A stretch of DNA of 53,421 nucleotides from Synechococcaceae cyanobacterium (GCA_947378425.1 CANCJV010000028.1:1-53421); one strand, 5' to 3'. Shown: positions 43,763 through 53,421, counted from the first letter of the stretch. The notes: a model not told the origin generated them from the letters alone. A program made the numbers and translations.

Positions 43763-45031
43763 TCAGCCCAGGGCCAGCCGCAGGCGGTTCAGGGACTCGC
43801 CGATGCTCAGGGTCTGGATCCAGCTGCGACCGCGGCTGGCGCCGAAGCGCACCCCCTCACTGGTGCATCCCCGCGGGCCGGCCAAGGCCAGATGCACCAG
43901 CCCCACCGGTTTGCCGGGGCTGCCGCCCCCCGGTCCGGCGATGCCGCTGACCGCCAGAGCCCAGGTGCTCCCGGTCAGGCGCTGGACGCCCTCGGCCATG
44001 GCCCTGGCCACCGGATCACTGACGGCGCCATGCTCCCGCAGCAGCTCGGCCGGAACGGCCAGCACCTGCTGCTTGACGGCATTGGCATAGGCGATCACGC
44101 CGCCGAGAAACACATCCGAAGCCCCCGGCACCGCCGCCAGGGCGGCTCCGAGGCCCCCGCCGGTGCAGGATTCGGCCACGGCCAGGCTCTGGCCCCGCTG
44201 CCGCAAGCCCGCTAGCACCACCGAAGCCAGGCTGTCGTCGTCAGTGCCGAAGCAGGTGGCGCCCGTACGGGCCCGCACCTCGGCCTCCAGGGGGGCCAGC
44301 AGGGCCTCGGCGCCGGCCCGATCCGCCGCACTCGCTGTCAGTCGCAGGCTGACCTCGCCGGCACCGGCATAGGGCGCCACGGTGGGGTTGGCGCCGGCCA
44401 GCAGATCCTCGAGCTGCTCCGCCAGGTTCGATTCACCCACCCCCCAGAAACGCAGGAGTCGACTGGCGAACACTCCCTGGGCCAGGCCGGACTGCCGCAG
44501 CCAGGGAGCCGCGGTGGCGTCCCACATCGCCTTCATCTCACTGGGCACCCCGGGAAAGGTGAGCAGGGTGAAGCCCGGCACCGGCGTCCAGATCATCCCC
44601 GGGGCGGTGCCGGTGGGATTGGGCAGCACGGTGGCGCCGACCGGCAGCAGGGCCTGGCGGCGCACCGCCTGCGAGGGGGTGCGGCCGCGCAGGGCCAGCT
44701 TGGCTTCGATGTCGGCCCAGACCTCAGGGCGCTCCTGGAGGGGGGTGTCAAAGGCGGCGGCGATCGCCTCGGTGGTGAGGTCGTCGGGGGTGGGGCCGAG
44801 GCCGCCGGTGATGATCAGCAGCCGGCAGCGCCTTGAGGCCGACTGCACGGCGGCGATCAGGCGGGCGCGGTGATCGCCCACCACCTGCTGGCGGTGATGG
44901 GGAATGCCGAGGGCGGCCAGCTGATCAGCCAGCCAGCGGGCATTGCTGTTGACGATGTTGCCCAGCAGCAGCTCGCTGCCGACGCAGAGGATTTCGGCGG
45001 CAGTCCGATCGGCTGGCTCTGGCAGGCTCAC
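43763..45031 (-). CDS. cinA: CinA family protein
   Basis: 422 residues from GTG 45031, chosen because it overlaps the stop of the upstream WecA-like gene by 4 bases (GTGA) and because [25 protein letters not shown] is the normal N-terminus. N-terminal MoCF-like domain: [43 protein letters not shown]-terminal amidase domain: [29 protein letters not shown] and [20 protein letters not shown]. CinA proteins have NMN deamidase and ADP-ribose pyrophosphatase activity and are linked to competence in some bacteria. Confidence 0.93.
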   Translation of the reverse strand: MSLPEPADRTAAEILCVGSELLLGNIVNSNARWLADQLAALGIPHHRQQVVGDHRARLIAAVQSASRRCRLLIITGGLGPTPDDLTTEAIAAAFDTPLQERPEVWADIEAKLALRGRTPSQAVRRQALLPVGATVLPNPTGTAPGMIWTPVPGFTLLTFPGVPSEMKAMWDATAAPWLRQSGLAQGVFASRLLRFWGVGESNLAEQLEDLLAGANPTVAPYAGAGEVSLRLTASAADRAGAEALLAPLEAEVRARTGATCFGTDDDSLASVVLAGLRQRGQSLAVAESCTGGGLGAALAAVPGASDVFLGGVIAYANAVKQQVLAVPAELLREHGAVSDPVARAMAEGVQRLTGSTWALAVSGIAGPGGGSPGKPVGLVHLALAGPRGCTSEGVRFGASRGRSWIQTLSIGESLNRLRLALG

Positions 45032-46110
45032 CCAGCCTCCTGCTGCATCTGCCGGCGGAAGACCACCACCACGGCGATCAGCACCGCCGTGGCCAGGCCC
45101 AGCCAGAGAAAACGCAGCTCGGCATCGGCCACCACCAGGGCCAGGGCCGCCAGCCACTGGGTGAAGGCATAGATCAGCACCACGGTGCGGCGATGGCTGA
45201 ACCCGGCCCGTAACAGGCGATGGTGCAGATGGCGGCGATCGGGATAGAAGGGGGAGCGCCCCTCGCTGAGACGGCCCATGATCACCGCCGACATGTCGGC
45301 CAGAGGCAGGGACAGAATCAACAGCGGCAACAGCAGACTGACTCCGGTCAGTCCCTTGGCCGGCCCGACGATGCTGATTGCCGCCAGGGCGAAACCGAGA
45401 AAATAGGAGCCGCCATCGCCCATGAAGATGCGGGCCGGATTGAAGTTGTGGCGCAGGAAGCCGAGGCAGGCTCCCGCCAGGGCCGCCGCCAGCAGGCCGG
45501 CAGCCGGTTGGTGCAGGCTGTAACTGACCGAGAGCAGGCCCACGGCGGCGATGCCGCTGACCCCGGCCGCCAGTCCATCGAGGCCATCGAGCCAGTTGAT
45601 GGCGTTGGTGATGCCCACCAGCCAGATCACCGTGGCCAGGAGGCTCAGGGGAGCTGCCAGAGCCAGGTTTGCGCTGTGGCCAAACAGGGGAAAGGGAAAT
45701 TCGATGTTGCTGATGCGGACCCCCTGGCTCCAGACCGCCATCGCCACGGCCAGCTGACCGGCCAGCCTGGGCAGCGGCGGCAGGGCGAACAGGTCGTCAG
45801 CGAGGCCGATGACGAAGAAGCACAGGGCCCCGGCCAGGGTGGTCCAGATCAGTTGATCCTTGTCCGGAGCCAGGTCCGCGAACCCCCCCAGCAGCCAGGT
45901 GAGGGTCAGGGCCAGGCTGAAGCCGACGACGATGCCGATGCCGCCGAGGCGCACCATCGGCAGGGTGTGCTGCTTGCGCGGATCGGGCTTGTCCACCAGA
46001 CCCCAGCGCAGGCCCCACATCCGGACCTGCGGCACCACCAGCGTCGTGAGCAGGGCCGCAACGGTGAGGGTGAGCAAGGCTGCTGCGATGGGACTGGAGG
46101 CGAGCGTCAC
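45028..46110 (-). CDS. WecA/TagO-like glycan 1-phosphate transferase
   Basis: 360 residues with about ten membrane helices. Family motifs: [36 protein letters not shown] (Asp-Asp pair), [15 protein letters not shown] (Asp/Asn site), [12 protein letters not shown] and [20 protein letters not shown]. It transfers a GlcNAc-1-phosphate-type sugar onto undecaprenyl phosphate, starting the synthesis of O-antigen, a capsule or a related polymer. MraY is less likely given the HLHHRLL motif. Coupled to cinA. Confidence 0.92.
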   Translation of the reverse strand: MTLASSPIAAALLTLTVAALLTTLVVPQVRMWGLRWGLVDKPDPRKQHTLPMVRLGGIGIVVGFSLALTLTWLLGGFADLAPDKDQLIWTTLAGALCFFVIGLADDLFALPPLPRLAGQLAVAMAVWSQGVRISNIEFPFPLFGHSANLALAAPLSLLATVIWLVGITNAINWLDGLDGLAAGVSGIAAVGLLSVSYSLHQPAAGLLAAALAGACLGFLRHNFNPARIFMGDGGSYFLGFALAAISIVGPAKGLTGVSLLLPLLILSLPLADMSAVIMGRLSEGRSPFYPDRRHLHHRLLRAGFSHRRTVVLIYAFTQWLAALALVVADAELRFLWLGLATAVLIAVVVVFRRQMQQEAG

Positions 46111-46168
46111 AGGTGCAGGACGGGAAGCAGCAGGCCGATGGGCGCCACCTTACGGGCGTCGCTGAAGG

Positions 46169-47446
46169 TCAGATGTTCTGAAGCTGACGTTGGGGCGCGT
46201 AGAGCGGAAAACGCCGACAGAGATCGGCGACCCGCTCGCGGCAGCGCTGTTCCACGGCGGCATCCTCCCGCTCGATCAGCCGGTCGGCGATCACATCGGC
46301 CACCTCGTGGAAGGCCGCCGCATCGAAGCCACGCGTGGTGAGGGCCGCGCTGCCGAGACGCAGGCCGCTGGTCACGAACGGGGATTCGGGATCGAACGGC
46401 ACCGTGTTCTTGTTGGCGGTGATGTGGACATCGCTGACCAGCAGATCGGCCACCTTGCCGGTGAGACCGATCGAGCGCAGATCGAGCAGGACGATGTGGT
46501 TGTCGGTGCCGCCGGAGACCACCGTGATGCCCCGCTCCTGCAACCGGGCCGCCAGGGCCTGGGCATTGATCACCACCTGCTCGCTGTAGGTGCGGAACGA
46601 GGGCTGCAGGGCCTCCCCGAAGGCCACCGCCTTGGCGGCGATCACATGTTCGAGCGGGCCTCCCTGGCTGCCGGGGAAGACGGCCTTGTCGAACTGTTTG
46701 CCGAAGGCCTCGTCATTGCAGAGGATCAGGCCACCGCGGGGACCGCGCAGGGTCTTGTGGGTGGTGGTGGTGACCACATGGCAGTGGGGCAGGGGGCTCG
46801 GATGCACGTCCGCCGCCACCAGGCCGGCGATGTGGGCCATGTCGGCGAGCAGATAGGCCCCCACCTCATCGGCGATGGCGCGGAAGGCGGCGAAGTCGAT
46901 CCGGCGCGGATAGGCAGAGCCGCCGCAGATGATCAACCTGGGGCGATGCTCCAGGGCCAGCTCGCGGATCTGGGCGTAGTTCAGGGTCTGGGTCTGGGGA
47001 TCGACGCCGTAGTGGACGGGCTTGAACCACTTGCCCGAGACATTCACCGGCGAGCCATGGCTGAGGTGGCCCCCATGGGAGAGGTCCATGCCCAGAATCG
47101 TGTCGCCGGGCGACAGCAGGGCCAGGAACACGGCGAAGTTGGCCTGGGCGCCGCTGTGGGGCTGCACGTTGGCCCAGGCGGCACCGAACAGCTGCCGGGC
47201 CCGCTTGATCGCCAGCTCCTCGATCGCATCGACATGCTCACAGCCGCCGTAGTAGCGCATGTGGGGCAGCCCCTCGGCGTACTTGTTGGTGAGCACCGAG
47301 CCCTGGGCCTCCATCACGGCCCGGGAGGCGAAGTTTTCGCTGGCGATCAGCTCCAGATGGGTCTGCTGGCGCTCCAGCTCCTTGGCGATCAGGGTGGCGA
47401 TGGCCGGATCAGCACTGCTGAGGGGGCTGTCGATCAGGTCCGCCAT
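46169..47446 (-). CDS. glyA: Serine hydroxymethyltransferase
   Basis: 425 residues from ATG 47446. [22 protein letters not shown] and [18 protein letters not shown] are the folate- and serine-binding start; the pyridoxal phosphate Lys is in [19 protein letters not shown]. It interconverts serine and glycine with tetrahydrofolate, serving photorespiration, one-carbon supply and ThyX. 58 bp upstream of the WecA-like gene on the same strand. Confidence 0.97.
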   Translation of the reverse strand: MADLIDSPLSSADPAIATLIAKELERQQTHLELIASENFASRAVMEAQGSVLTNKYAEGLPHMRYYGGCEHVDAIEELAIKRARQLFGAAWANVQPHSGAQANFAVFLALLSPGDTILGMDLSHGGHLSHGSPVNVSGKWFKPVHYGVDPQTQTLNYAQIRELALEHRPRLIICGGSAYPRRIDFAAFRAIADEVGAYLLADMAHIAGLVAADVHPSPLPHCHVVTTTTHKTLRGPRGGLILCNDEAFGKQFDKAVFPGSQGGPLEHVIAAKAVAFGEALQPSFRTYSEQVVINAQALAARLQERGITVVSGGTDNHIVLLDLRSIGLTGKVADLLVSDVHITANKNTVPFDPESPFVTSGLRLGSAALTTRGFDAAAFHEVADVIADRLIEREDAAVEQRCRERVADLCRRFPLYAPQRQLQNI

Positions 47447-47588
47447 GGGAGCCGCACGGAAGTGGCTCGATCGTAGGCATTGGCGAGGCGGGCCCCGCGG
47501 CCGTGTGCCCCTCCGCACCGGCGAGCGGGCAGCTCAGGGCCAGGCCGTGGTGAGAAACGGCCGTGCCGGGACAGGGCCTGCTGAGACC

Positions 47589-47615
47589 AAAAAAAAGCCG
47601 TCCCGGAGGACGGCT
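47589..47615 (-). terminator. Rho-independent terminator after tRNA-Arg
   Basis: On the minus strand an 8-bp perfect stem agccgtcc/ggacggct with a 4-base loop is followed by eight Ts. It lies 10 bases past the tRNA 3' end and should stop the tRNA transcript before glyA. Confidence 0.9.
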
Positions 47616-47625
47616 GATGAAAGGA

Positions 47626-47699
47626 CGCGCCTGGAGAGATTCGAACTCCCGACCCTCTGATCCGTAGTCAGATGCTCTAATCCGCTGAGCTACAAGCGC
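47626..47699 (-). tRNA. tRNA-Arg (ACG)
   Basis: 74 nt, no encoded CCA. Acceptor stem GCGCTTG pairs with CAGGCGC (one GU), discriminator G. The anticodon arm has stem TCTGA/TCAGA and loop CTACGGA, giving anticodon ACG (read as ICG), for arginine CGN codons. The T arm contains the standard TTCGAAT loop, and GCTC/GAGC is the D stem. Confidence 0.97.
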
Positions 47700-47810
47700 C
47701 TGCCTGCTCATTCTCACCGCATAGGGTGCCCATCCGTCAACCAGGCTGGTCCCCGGGGCTCCCCCAGCCGGCCGCCTTCCGCCCCACCCCACCCCTCCCC
47801 GAACCCCCCC

Positions 47811-48062
47811 ATGCCGATCCGTTGGTACGGCCCCGCCGACCCCGCCGACCCCACCTACCGACACTTCGAGCGCATCGTCAATTTCACGCTGCACGCCGCC
47901 GCCTTCGCCGCGCTCAACAGCGGTCTCTGGTTCGTGCAGGAGCTGCGCCATCCCTGGCCCCATCTCAGCTGGCTGACCCTGGGCTGGGGGGCGGCCCTGC
48001 TGATCCATGGCAGCGTGGTGGTGGCCCTGCGGCCCCAATCCGCCAGCGAACCCTCCCCATGA
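47811..48062 (+). CDS. 2TM-domain small membrane protein
   Basis: 83 residues. HFERIVNFTLHAAAFAALNSGLWFV and SWLTLGWGAALLIHGSVVVA form two membrane-spanning helices in the arrangement of the 2TM domain found in many bacteria; function unknown. Its stop overlaps the ATG of the DUF3181 gene (48059-48062). Confidence 0.78.
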   Translation: MPIRWYGPADPADPTYRHFERIVNFTLHAAAFAALNSGLWFVQELRHPWPHLSWLTLGWGAALLIHGSVVVALRPQSASEPSP

Positions 48063-48349
48063 CGATCGATGCCCGGGCCCTCGACGATCTCAGCCGCTCG
48101 ATCGCCGATCGCCTCTACGTCCAGATCGCCGGCTGGCATCTCTACCTGGGAGATGCGGGCCTGGCCGAGACCCTGGCGATCGAATGCGCCGGTCGCCTCA
48201 GCCAGGGGGCTGAGATCTGCGCCCGCCAGTCCCTGGAGGCGGTGCAGGTGCCGATCGGCGGTGGCGCCACCCGGTTGCCCCTGGCCCGCCTGGTGCCGCC
48301 CGGTCAGCTGCGCGATCTTGAGGAACTGCTCGAGCCTTTCTGCGGATAG
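48059..48349 (+). CDS. DUF3181 family protein
   Basis: 96 residues from ATG 48059. DLSRSIADRLYVQIAGWHLYLGDAGLAETLAIEC is the conserved part, in agreement with the cyanobacterial DUF3181 family; no function known. Coupled to the 2TM gene, and followed by another small conserved gene 24 bp later. Confidence 0.8.
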   Translation: MTIDARALDDLSRSIADRLYVQIAGWHLYLGDAGLAETLAIECAGRLSQGAEICARQSLEAVQVPIGGGATRLPLARLVPPGQLRDLEELLEPFCG

Positions 48350-48373
48350 GGTGACAGCTCACGCGAACGGGCC

Positions 48374-48631
48374 GTGCTGATCATTGAGGTCACCAACGCC
48401 CGCGAAGTCGTGCGACAGAGGATCGGACGCCTCGGTAGCCGCCTGATCGGCAAGGTGGTGGACGCGGAGGCGCAGGTGGAGAAGGCGCTGATGCAGGAAC
48501 TGGAAACCGCCTTCCGCGATTTCGGCATCGAGGCCCGCATCTATTCCGTCGACGGCCCCCAGATGCTCGGTCGCTCCCACCTCGAGATCCCCCTGCAGGT
48601 GCGCGAGGAGCGCCAGATCAAGCAGTCCTGA
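48374..48631 (+). CDS. Small conserved cyanobacterial protein
   Basis: 85 residues from GTG 48374: LIIEVTNAREVVRQRIGRLGSRLIGKVVDAEAQVEKAL, FRDFGIEARIYSVDGPQMLG, ending LEIPLQVREERQI. I recall this as conserved in picocyanobacteria but without known function. Mixed alpha/beta, no membrane segment. Last of three plus-strand small genes. Confidence 0.75.
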   Translation: MLIIEVTNAREVVRQRIGRLGSRLIGKVVDAEAQVEKALMQELETAFRDFGIEARIYSVDGPQMLGRSHLEIPLQVREERQIKQS

Positions 48632-48788
48632 ATGCCAGCGGGCTCTGGATCACCCAGTTCGCTCCCTGGAGTGGCGTGCTGCAGAGCCTCTGCTCTGTCC
48701 TCACCACGTGAGGAAAGCCCTGGCGGAGACTGAGCCGCTTATCGGCCGACGGGCCGCAGCCAGGACGGCCGGGCAGCCCCAGCGGCTC

Positions 48789-50396
48789 TCAGGATGCCGG
48801 CTTGCGCTGCACCAGCCGCAACAACTGGGCCGCCTCCGGCACCTGGAAGACATTGGCCAGCAGGCCGTAGACCCCCAGGGCCAGCCCTGCACTGAGACCG
48901 TTCTGCAGCAGCAGGCCCACCAGCCCCGCCGGCCAGCTCACGCCATGGGCGAGCAGCCAGCCCAGCAGCGCCCCCAGCAGGGCCGCCAGGGCCAGCAGAC
49001 CGGTATCGCGCAACCAGACCCGCAGGGGCAGCGCCCCCAGCCTGGCCTGGAGGGCCAGCAGCAGCCCCAGGCAGGTGATCACATTCACCGAAACCGTGGC
49101 CAGCACCAGGCCGGGGGCGCCGAAGTTGAGCGCCGGCAGCTGCAGGCCCCAGGGTGTGGGAGCCCCGACCAGCAGCCAGTCGAGAACGGCATTCAGGCCG
49201 ATGCCGGCCATCGACCAGCGGAACGGTGTCACGCCGTCGCCGAGGGCATAGAAGACCCGCACCAGCACATCCCGGGCCAGATAGGCGGGCATCCCGACCC
49301 CGTAGGCCATCAGCAGGCCCCCCACCAGCGAGGCGGCGTGCTGATCAAAGGCGCCGCGCTCATACACCAGGGACACGATCGGACCGGCCAGGGCCACCAT
49401 CACCGCCCCCAGCGGCAACATGCTGGCGTTGGACAGCATCAGTCCCTGGCGGATCCGGGCGATCAGCTCGGGGCGATCGGCTCGGGCCGTGAGCCGGGCA
49501 TACACCGGCAGCAGCGGCACCAGCAGCGCATTCGAGAGCAGACCCAGGGGGGTCTGCACCAGCAGGTTGGCGTAACCCAGGCCGGCCGCCGCGCCGATGA
49601 TGCCGGAGGCGAAGAACAGATCGACGAACACGTTGATCTGCAGCATCCCCGAGGAGAGGGTGGCCGGACCCATCACCTGCAGCACCTCGCGCACGCCGGG
49701 ATCCTTCCAGTCCCAGACCAGCTGGAATTTGTGCAGGCCCTCCTTGGCCAGGGCGGGCAGCTGGATCAACCACTGCAGTACCGCTCCCACGGTGGTGCTG
49801 GCCGCCAGCACCACGCCGCCGATCACGGCCCATTGCGGCAGCACGATCGCCGCGCCGAGCTGCCACCAGAGAAGGCCGATGCCGCCGATCACGGCGACGC
49901 TGGACAGCAGCGGGCTCACCGAGGGCAGCCAGAAGACATCGGCGGCATTGAGGGCGCCGAAACCGAGGCCGATCAGGCCGGCGAACAGGGCCATCGGCGC
50001 CATCCAGCGCAACTGCAGCACCGCCAGCGCATGGCGGGTGCCATCCAGGCCCGGTCCCACCAGGGTGACCAGCGGATCGGCGGCCACGATCAGCAGCAGC
50101 GTCACCCCGATCAAGGCCGCCCCCACCAGGGTGTTGATGGCGGCCAGCACATGGGCCCCCTCCTGTCGCGGGCGGCGCGCCAGCACGCTCACCATGGCGC
50201 TGTGGAAGGGGCCGTTGATGCCCCCCAGCAGAATCAGCAGGAAGCCCGGCAGCACATAGGCGTAGTTGTAGGCGTCGTAGGCGGCACCCACCCCGAAGGC
50301 GGCGGCGATCACCTGCTGACGCAGCAGGCCGGCAACCTTGCTGAGGGCGGTGGCCAGGGCCACGATCAGAGCAATCCTCTTGAGCGATCTCGCCAT
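48789..50396 (-). CDS. murJ: Lipid II flippase MurJ
   Basis: 535 residues from ATG 50396 (the frame opens at 50429 but ARSLKRIALIVALATALSKV is the normal start). About 14 membrane helices. MurJ/MviN motifs: LSKVAGLLRQQVIAAAFGVG, AYDAYNYAYVLPGFLLILLGGINGPFHSA, LINVFVDLFFASGI-like segment, SNALLVPLLPVYARLTARAD, and VSLVYERGAF. It moves lipid II across the plasma membrane for peptidoglycan synthesis. Divergent from sfsA, 70 bp between starts. Confidence 0.94.
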   Translation of the reverse strand: MARSLKRIALIVALATALSKVAGLLRQQVIAAAFGVGAAYDAYNYAYVLPGFLLILLGGINGPFHSAMVSVLARRPRQEGAHVLAAINTLVGAALIGVTLLLIVAADPLVTLVGPGLDGTRHALAVLQLRWMAPMALFAGLIGLGFGALNAADVFWLPSVSPLLSSVAVIGGIGLLWWQLGAAIVLPQWAVIGGVVLAASTTVGAVLQWLIQLPALAKEGLHKFQLVWDWKDPGVREVLQVMGPATLSSGMLQINVFVDLFFASGIIGAAAGLGYANLLVQTPLGLLSNALLVPLLPVYARLTARADRPELIARIRQGLMLSNASMLPLGAVMVALAGPIVSLVYERGAFDQHAASLVGGLLMAYGVGMPAYLARDVLVRVFYALGDGVTPFRWSMAGIGLNAVLDWLLVGAPTPWGLQLPALNFGAPGLVLATVSVNVITCLGLLLALQARLGALPLRVWLRDTGLLALAALLGALLGWLLAHGVSWPAGLVGLLLQNGLSAGLALGVYGLLANVFQVPEAAQLLRLVQRKPAS

Positions 50397-50466
50397 CGGG
50401 GCCTGGGCTCGAAGCTCAAACGGAGACACGGCAGTATGGCGGGCGTTCCGGTGTGCGCCAGACCAG

Positions 50467-51270
50467 ATGCCCAGGGCCGCCCACCCGTCCAGTCCGCCGA
50501 TTCCCGGGGCCGCCAGGCCACCGTTGGCCGTTCTGGCGACCGGCCCGCTGGTCGAGGGCGTGCTGCTGAAGCGTTACAAGCGCTTTCTGGCCGATGTCGC
50601 CCTCGACAGCGGCGAGCAGGTCACCGCCCATTGCGCCAACACCGGCCCGATGACCGGCGTGCTGCATCCGGGCGGGCGGGTGCGCCTGCGCCACGATCCC
50701 TCGCCCAGCCGCAAGCTGGCCTGGACCTGGGAGCAGGCCGAGGTGCCCGGCGCTGACGGCAGCCCCATCTGGGTGGGCATCAACACCGCCCTGCCGAACC
50801 GACTGGTGCGCGCCACGATCGAGGCCGGCTGCCTGGAGCCCTGGCTGGGCCCGATCGGCGCGATCCGGGCTGAAGTGCCCTACGGCGAGGGCCGCCGCAG
50901 TCGCATCGACCTGCTGCTGAGCCCCGCTGACGGGGCCGCCGATCCGCGGCCGATCTGGCTGGAGGTGAAGAACACCACCTGGAGCGACGGCCGCCTGGCC
51001 CTGTTTCCCGACACGGTCACCGAACGGGGGCAGAAACACCTGGTGGAGCTGATGGCGCTGCTGCCCGAGGCGCGGGCCGTGCTGGTGCCCTGCCTGAGCC
51101 GCCGTGATGTGGATCGTTTCGCCCCTGGCGATGCGGCCGATCCCCGCTACGGCGAGTTGTTCCGCCAGGCCCTGAACGCCGGCGTTGAGGTGCTGCCCTG
51201 CCGCTACGACTTCGGTGGCGAGGCCATCGACTGGCTGGGGCTGGCGGTGGTGCAGGCGCAGCAGGGCTGA
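50467..51270 (+). CDS. sfsA: SfsA family protein
   Basis: 267 residues from ATG 50467. [34 protein letters not shown] is the N-terminal OB-like region; [19 protein letters not shown] and [31 protein letters not shown] hold the nuclease-like acidic and Lys residues. SfsA is a DNA-binding/nuclease-like protein with a sugar-fermentation phenotype in E. coli; its cyanobacterial role is unclear. Confidence 0.93.
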   Translation: MPRAAHPSSPPIPGAARPPLAVLATGPLVEGVLLKRYKRFLADVALDSGEQVTAHCANTGPMTGVLHPGGRVRLRHDPSPSRKLAWTWEQAEVPGADGSPIWVGINTALPNRLVRATIEAGCLEPWLGPIGAIRAEVPYGEGRRSRIDLLLSPADGAADPRPIWLEVKNTTWSDGRLALFPDTVTERGQKHLVELMALLPEARAVLVPCLSRRDVDRFAPGDAADPRYGELFRQALNAGVEVLPCRYDFGGEAIDWLGLAVVQAQQG

Positions 51271-51334
51271 GCCCGGGCAGCGCCGGGCAACGGTCAGGCC
51301 CCATAGAGTTCCAGCGAGCCGATCAGCAGCAGCC

Positions 51335-52558
51335 GTGGATACCCGAGCCTTCAAGCGTTCCCTGCACCATTCAGAGCGCTACAACCGTCGCGGTTTCGGG
51401 CTGGGTGAGGAGGTGGCCGGCAGCCTGCGCACCGCCTATCAAAGCGACCTAGTGGCCTCGCTGCGCACCGACGGTCACGAGTTGCGGGAAGGCCGGCTGA
51501 CGGTGCGGCTGGCCGAGGCCTTTGGCTTCTGCTGGGGCGTGGAGCGGGCCGTGGCGATGGCTTACGAAACCCGCCGTCACTACCCGAGCGAGCGGATCTG
51601 GATCACCAACGAAATCATCCATAACCCTTCGGTCAACGACCATCTGCGCGAGATGGACGTGCAGTTCATCGATGTCAAGGATGGCTGCAAGGATTTCTCC
51701 GAGGTGGGTACCGGCGATGTGGTGATCCTGCCGGCCTTCGGCGCCACTGTGCAGGAAATGCAGCTGCTCAATGAGCGGGGCTGTCACATCGTCGACACCA
51801 CCTGTCCCTGGGTGTCCAAGGTGTGGAACACGGTGGAGAAGCACAAGAAACACGCCTTCACCTCGATCATTCACGGCAAGGTGAAACATGAGGAAACCCT
51901 GGCCACCAGCTCCTTTGCCGGCACCTATCTGGTGGTGCTCGATCTGGCTGAAGCCCAGATGGTGAGTGATTACATCCTCGCCGGCGCCGACAGCGAGGGC
52001 CAACGCAGTCCGATCGAGCGGCAGGCCTTCATGACCCGCTTCCAGCACGCCTGTTCGCCCGGTTTTGATCCGGATCGCGATCTGATCCGCGTCGGTGTGG
52101 CCAACCAGACCACCATGCTCAAGAGCGAAACCGAGGACATCGGCCGCCTGTTTGAGCGCACCATGCTGCAGCGCTACGGCCCGGCCGGGCTCAATGACCA
52201 CTTTCTGGCCTTCAACACCATCTGCGACGCCACCCAGGAGCGGCAGGACGCCATGTTCGCCCTGGTGGACGAACCCCTCGATCTGATGGTGGTCATCGGC
52301 GGTTACAACTCCTCCAACACCACCCACCTGCAGGAGATCGCCGTTTCCCGCGGCATCCACTCGTTCCACATCGACACCCCCGAGCGGATCGGCCCCGGCA
52401 ATCGGATCGAACACAAACCCCTGGGCGGGGAGCTGGAAATCCTCGAGCCATTCCTCCCCGCCGGAGCGATTCGGGTGGGCATCACCTCCGGGGCTTCCAC
52501 CCCGGATCGGGTGGTGGAGGACGTGATCCGGCGCCTGGTGGAGCTCAGCGAGAACTGA
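51335..52558 (+). CDS. ispH: 4-hydroxy-3-methylbut-2-enyl diphosphate reductase
   Basis: 407 residues from GTG 51335, the long cyanobacterial/plant form. [22 protein letters not shown] is the N-terminal extension; three cysteines ligate the 4Fe-4S cluster: [22 protein letters not shown] and [24 protein letters not shown] and HGKVKHEE give the His ligands for the diphosphate. It carries out the last step of the MEP pathway, giving IPP and DMAPP for carotenoids, phytol and quinones. Only 64 bp separate it from sfsA. Confidence 0.96.
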   Translation: MDTRAFKRSLHHSERYNRRGFGLGEEVAGSLRTAYQSDLVASLRTDGHELREGRLTVRLAEAFGFCWGVERAVAMAYETRRHYPSERIWITNEIIHNPSVNDHLREMDVQFIDVKDGCKDFSEVGTGDVVILPAFGATVQEMQLLNERGCHIVDTTCPWVSKVWNTVEKHKKHAFTSIIHGKVKHEETLATSSFAGTYLVVLDLAEAQMVSDYILAGADSEGQRSPIERQAFMTRFQHACSPGFDPDRDLIRVGVANQTTMLKSETEDIGRLFERTMLQRYGPAGLNDHFLAFNTICDATQERQDAMFALVDEPLDLMVVIGGYNSSNTTHLQEIAVSRGIHSFHIDTPERIGPGNRIEHKPLGGELEILEPFLPAGAIRVGITSGASTPDRVVEDVIRRLVELSEN

Positions 52559-52651
52559 AGCGGTCCGATCGCGCTGTCACGGTCGCGACGGTGCGTTTGG
52601 TGCGGGGCTTTACATTCCCTTGCGGTCGTCTGCCCAAGGTCTTCTGAACCG

Positions 52652-53421
52652 ATGAGCCACGACCAGCACGCTTCGGCCAACCCGGTTGCGCCAGCCACCC
52701 AGGGCCCCTTCCCCGGATCGGCCATCCCCCCCCATCCCCTTCCCGCCGCGATCGTCCCGATTCCGAATTCCGCCGCAATCCCCAGAACCTCCGGCACCAG
52801 CGTGACGGCCGATTCCAGCCCCCAGCCCAGCCATCTGCGCGCCAGCGACGATCCGCGGGTGCATCGCTATGCCAGTGCCTTCGCCGATCTGATGGAGATG
52901 CGGGCACCGGCCGCCGTGGTGGCGGCCTACCTGGATTGTCACGAGGGCTGGTTCCGCCGCTGTGCGGCGCCGATGGCGGTCACTCCCCTGGGGGACAACG
53001 GGTATGTGCTCACCCTCGGCCGCTTCGGCAACTTCGGTTTTGAAGTGGAGCCCACGATCGGCCTGGAATTGCTGCCCCAGGACGAGGGTGTCTACCGGAT
53101 CACCACCGAGAGGGTGCCCGATGCCGATCCGGCCCTGCAGGCCTTCTACGACGTCGATTTCAACGCCTCCCTGCGCCTCGATGAAACCACCGGCCCGGAG
53201 GTGTCCCATGAGGAGGTGGATCGGATGATGCGGCACACGCTGGTGCGCTGGCAGCTGGAGCTTTCGGTGTGGATCCGCCTGCCGTCGATGATCAATCTGC
53301 TGCCTGACAACCTGGTGCAGAGCAGCGGCGACCATCTGTTGCGCCAGATCGTGCGCCAGATTTCCCGGCGGCTCACCTGGAAGGTGCAGGAGGACTTCCA
53401 CTCCAGCCACGGCATCCCCTG
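52652..53421 (+). CDS. DUF1997 family protein (partial, runs off right edge)
   Basis: At least 256 residues from ATG 52652 with no stop before the end of the window. The N-terminal 65 residues are Pro/Ala/Ser-rich and variable. The conserved part starts near HRYASAFADLMEMRAPAAVV, followed by HEGWFRRCAAPMAVTPLGDNGYVLTLGRFGNFGFEVEP and LSVWIRLPSMINLLPDNLVQSSGDHLLRQIVRQISRRL, which fit DUF1997, a family found in cyanobacteria and plants with unknown role (related to START-like folds). 93 bp after ispH, probably the same transcript. Confidence 0.82.
   Translation, partial: MSHDQHASANPVAPATQGPFPGSAIPPHPLPAAIVPIPNSAAIPRTSGTSVTADSSPQPSHLRASDDPRVHRYASAFADLMEMRAPAAVVAAYLDCHEGWFRRCAAPMAVTPLGDNGYVLTLGRFGNFGFEVEPTIGLELLPQDEGVYRITTERVPDADPALQAFYDVDFNASLRLDETTGPEVSHEEVDRMMRHTLVRWQLELSVWIRLPSMINLLPDNLVQSSGDHLLRQIVRQISRRLTWKVQEDFHSSHGIP

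Noticed and set aside
46190-47476. Long plus-strand frame antisense to glyA
   Set aside because: Shadow of glyA, no recognisable domain.
47447-47588. Possible glycine riboswitch upstream of glyA
   Set aside because: The region is only 142 bases, mostly G/C-rich without the paired conserved aptamer blocks.
48699-48713. Perfect palindrome cctcac-cac-gtgagg between the small plus-strand genes and murJ
   Set aside because: Could be a weak two-way terminator, but there is no T tract and a 6-bp stem is common by chance at this GC.
48708-50756. 682-codon plus-strand open frame antisense to murJ and spanning into sfsA
   Set aside because: His/Gln/Arg-rich shadow with no domain; MurJ motifs on the other strand are clear.
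1-53421. CRISPR array or prophage
   Set aside because: No regularly spaced identical repeats and no phage structural, integrase or lysis genes were seen; the only tandem arrays are the 21-bp coding repeats and degenerate short units.

Overview
This window comes from a high-GC picocyanobacterium, most likely the freshwater or euryhaline Cyanobium/Synechococcus (cluster 5) type. The support is the photosystem II genes psbH, psbN and psbI, the nitrogen regulator NtcA, the thylakoid-type thioredoxin TxlA, a plant/cyanobacterial-type IspH of 407 residues, several cyanobacteria-specific DUF families (DUF1997, DUF2811, DUF3084, DUF3146, DUF3181, DUF3769), and at least ten copies of the HIP1 octamer GCGATCGC read by eye. 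Start codons are mixed (ATG, GTG, TTG) and genes are densely packed with many 4-bp stop/start overlaps.

Layout. (1) 1-6.6 kb is an accessory, visibly AT-richer glycan region: the first codons of a transposase at the left edge, a GT2 glycosyltransferase, a complete IS3-family element with inverted repeats and a 3-bp target duplication, a glycosyltransferase-methyltransferase fusion, and a GDP-mannose 4,6-dehydratase-like gene, all on the minus strand. A divergent gene follows for a membrane protein whose 21-bp repeats can be read as a coiled coil in two frames. (2) 6.6-20.2 kb is mostly housekeeping: YvcK, an Mla-type lipid-transport ATPase plus MCE protein, GlmM, a lytic transglycosylase, a NIL-ferredoxin pair, TxlA, ThyX and a Coq4-like protein. 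Two decayed genes lie here: an acyltransferase-3/SGNH pseudogene with a large internal deletion, and a transposase remnant. (3) 20.2-24.8 kb is a two-gene island: a 1149-residue GH9 cellulase with two CBM2 modules and a C-terminal bluetail-type surface domain, and a divergent LuxR-type regulator. It lies between thyX and the dcd-cobO/rph-ntcA block. (4) 24.8-31.5 kb holds dcd, cobO, rph, ntcA (with a good candidate NtcA-dependent promoter), DUF3084, a RuvX/YqgF-like protein, DUF3146, pth, tatA/B, psbH and psbN. (5) 31.5-36.2 kb is a second inserted glycan gene, a GH38 alpha-mannosidase carrying long low-complexity insertions, between psbN and psbI. (6) 36.2-53.4 kb is conserved backbone: psbI, an LptD/OstA-like DUF3769 outer-membrane protein, leuD, leuC, a 2-hydroxyacid dehydrogenase, DUF2811, cinA, a WecA-like transferase, glyA, tRNA-Arg(ACG) with a terminator, three small conserved genes, murJ, sfsA, ispH and the start of a DUF1997 gene that runs off the right edge.

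Most of the backbone serves the cell envelope (GlmM, WecA-like, MurJ, lytic transglycosylase, DUF3769, Mla-like proteins), nucleotide metabolism (ThyX, Dcd), leucine synthesis, photosystem II and nitrogen control. The most unusual material is the glycan-degrading cargo (a surface-targeted cellulase with its probable regulator, and an expanded alpha-mannosidase) placed inside otherwise conserved neighbourhoods. All family assignments were made by reading motifs; no database search was run.
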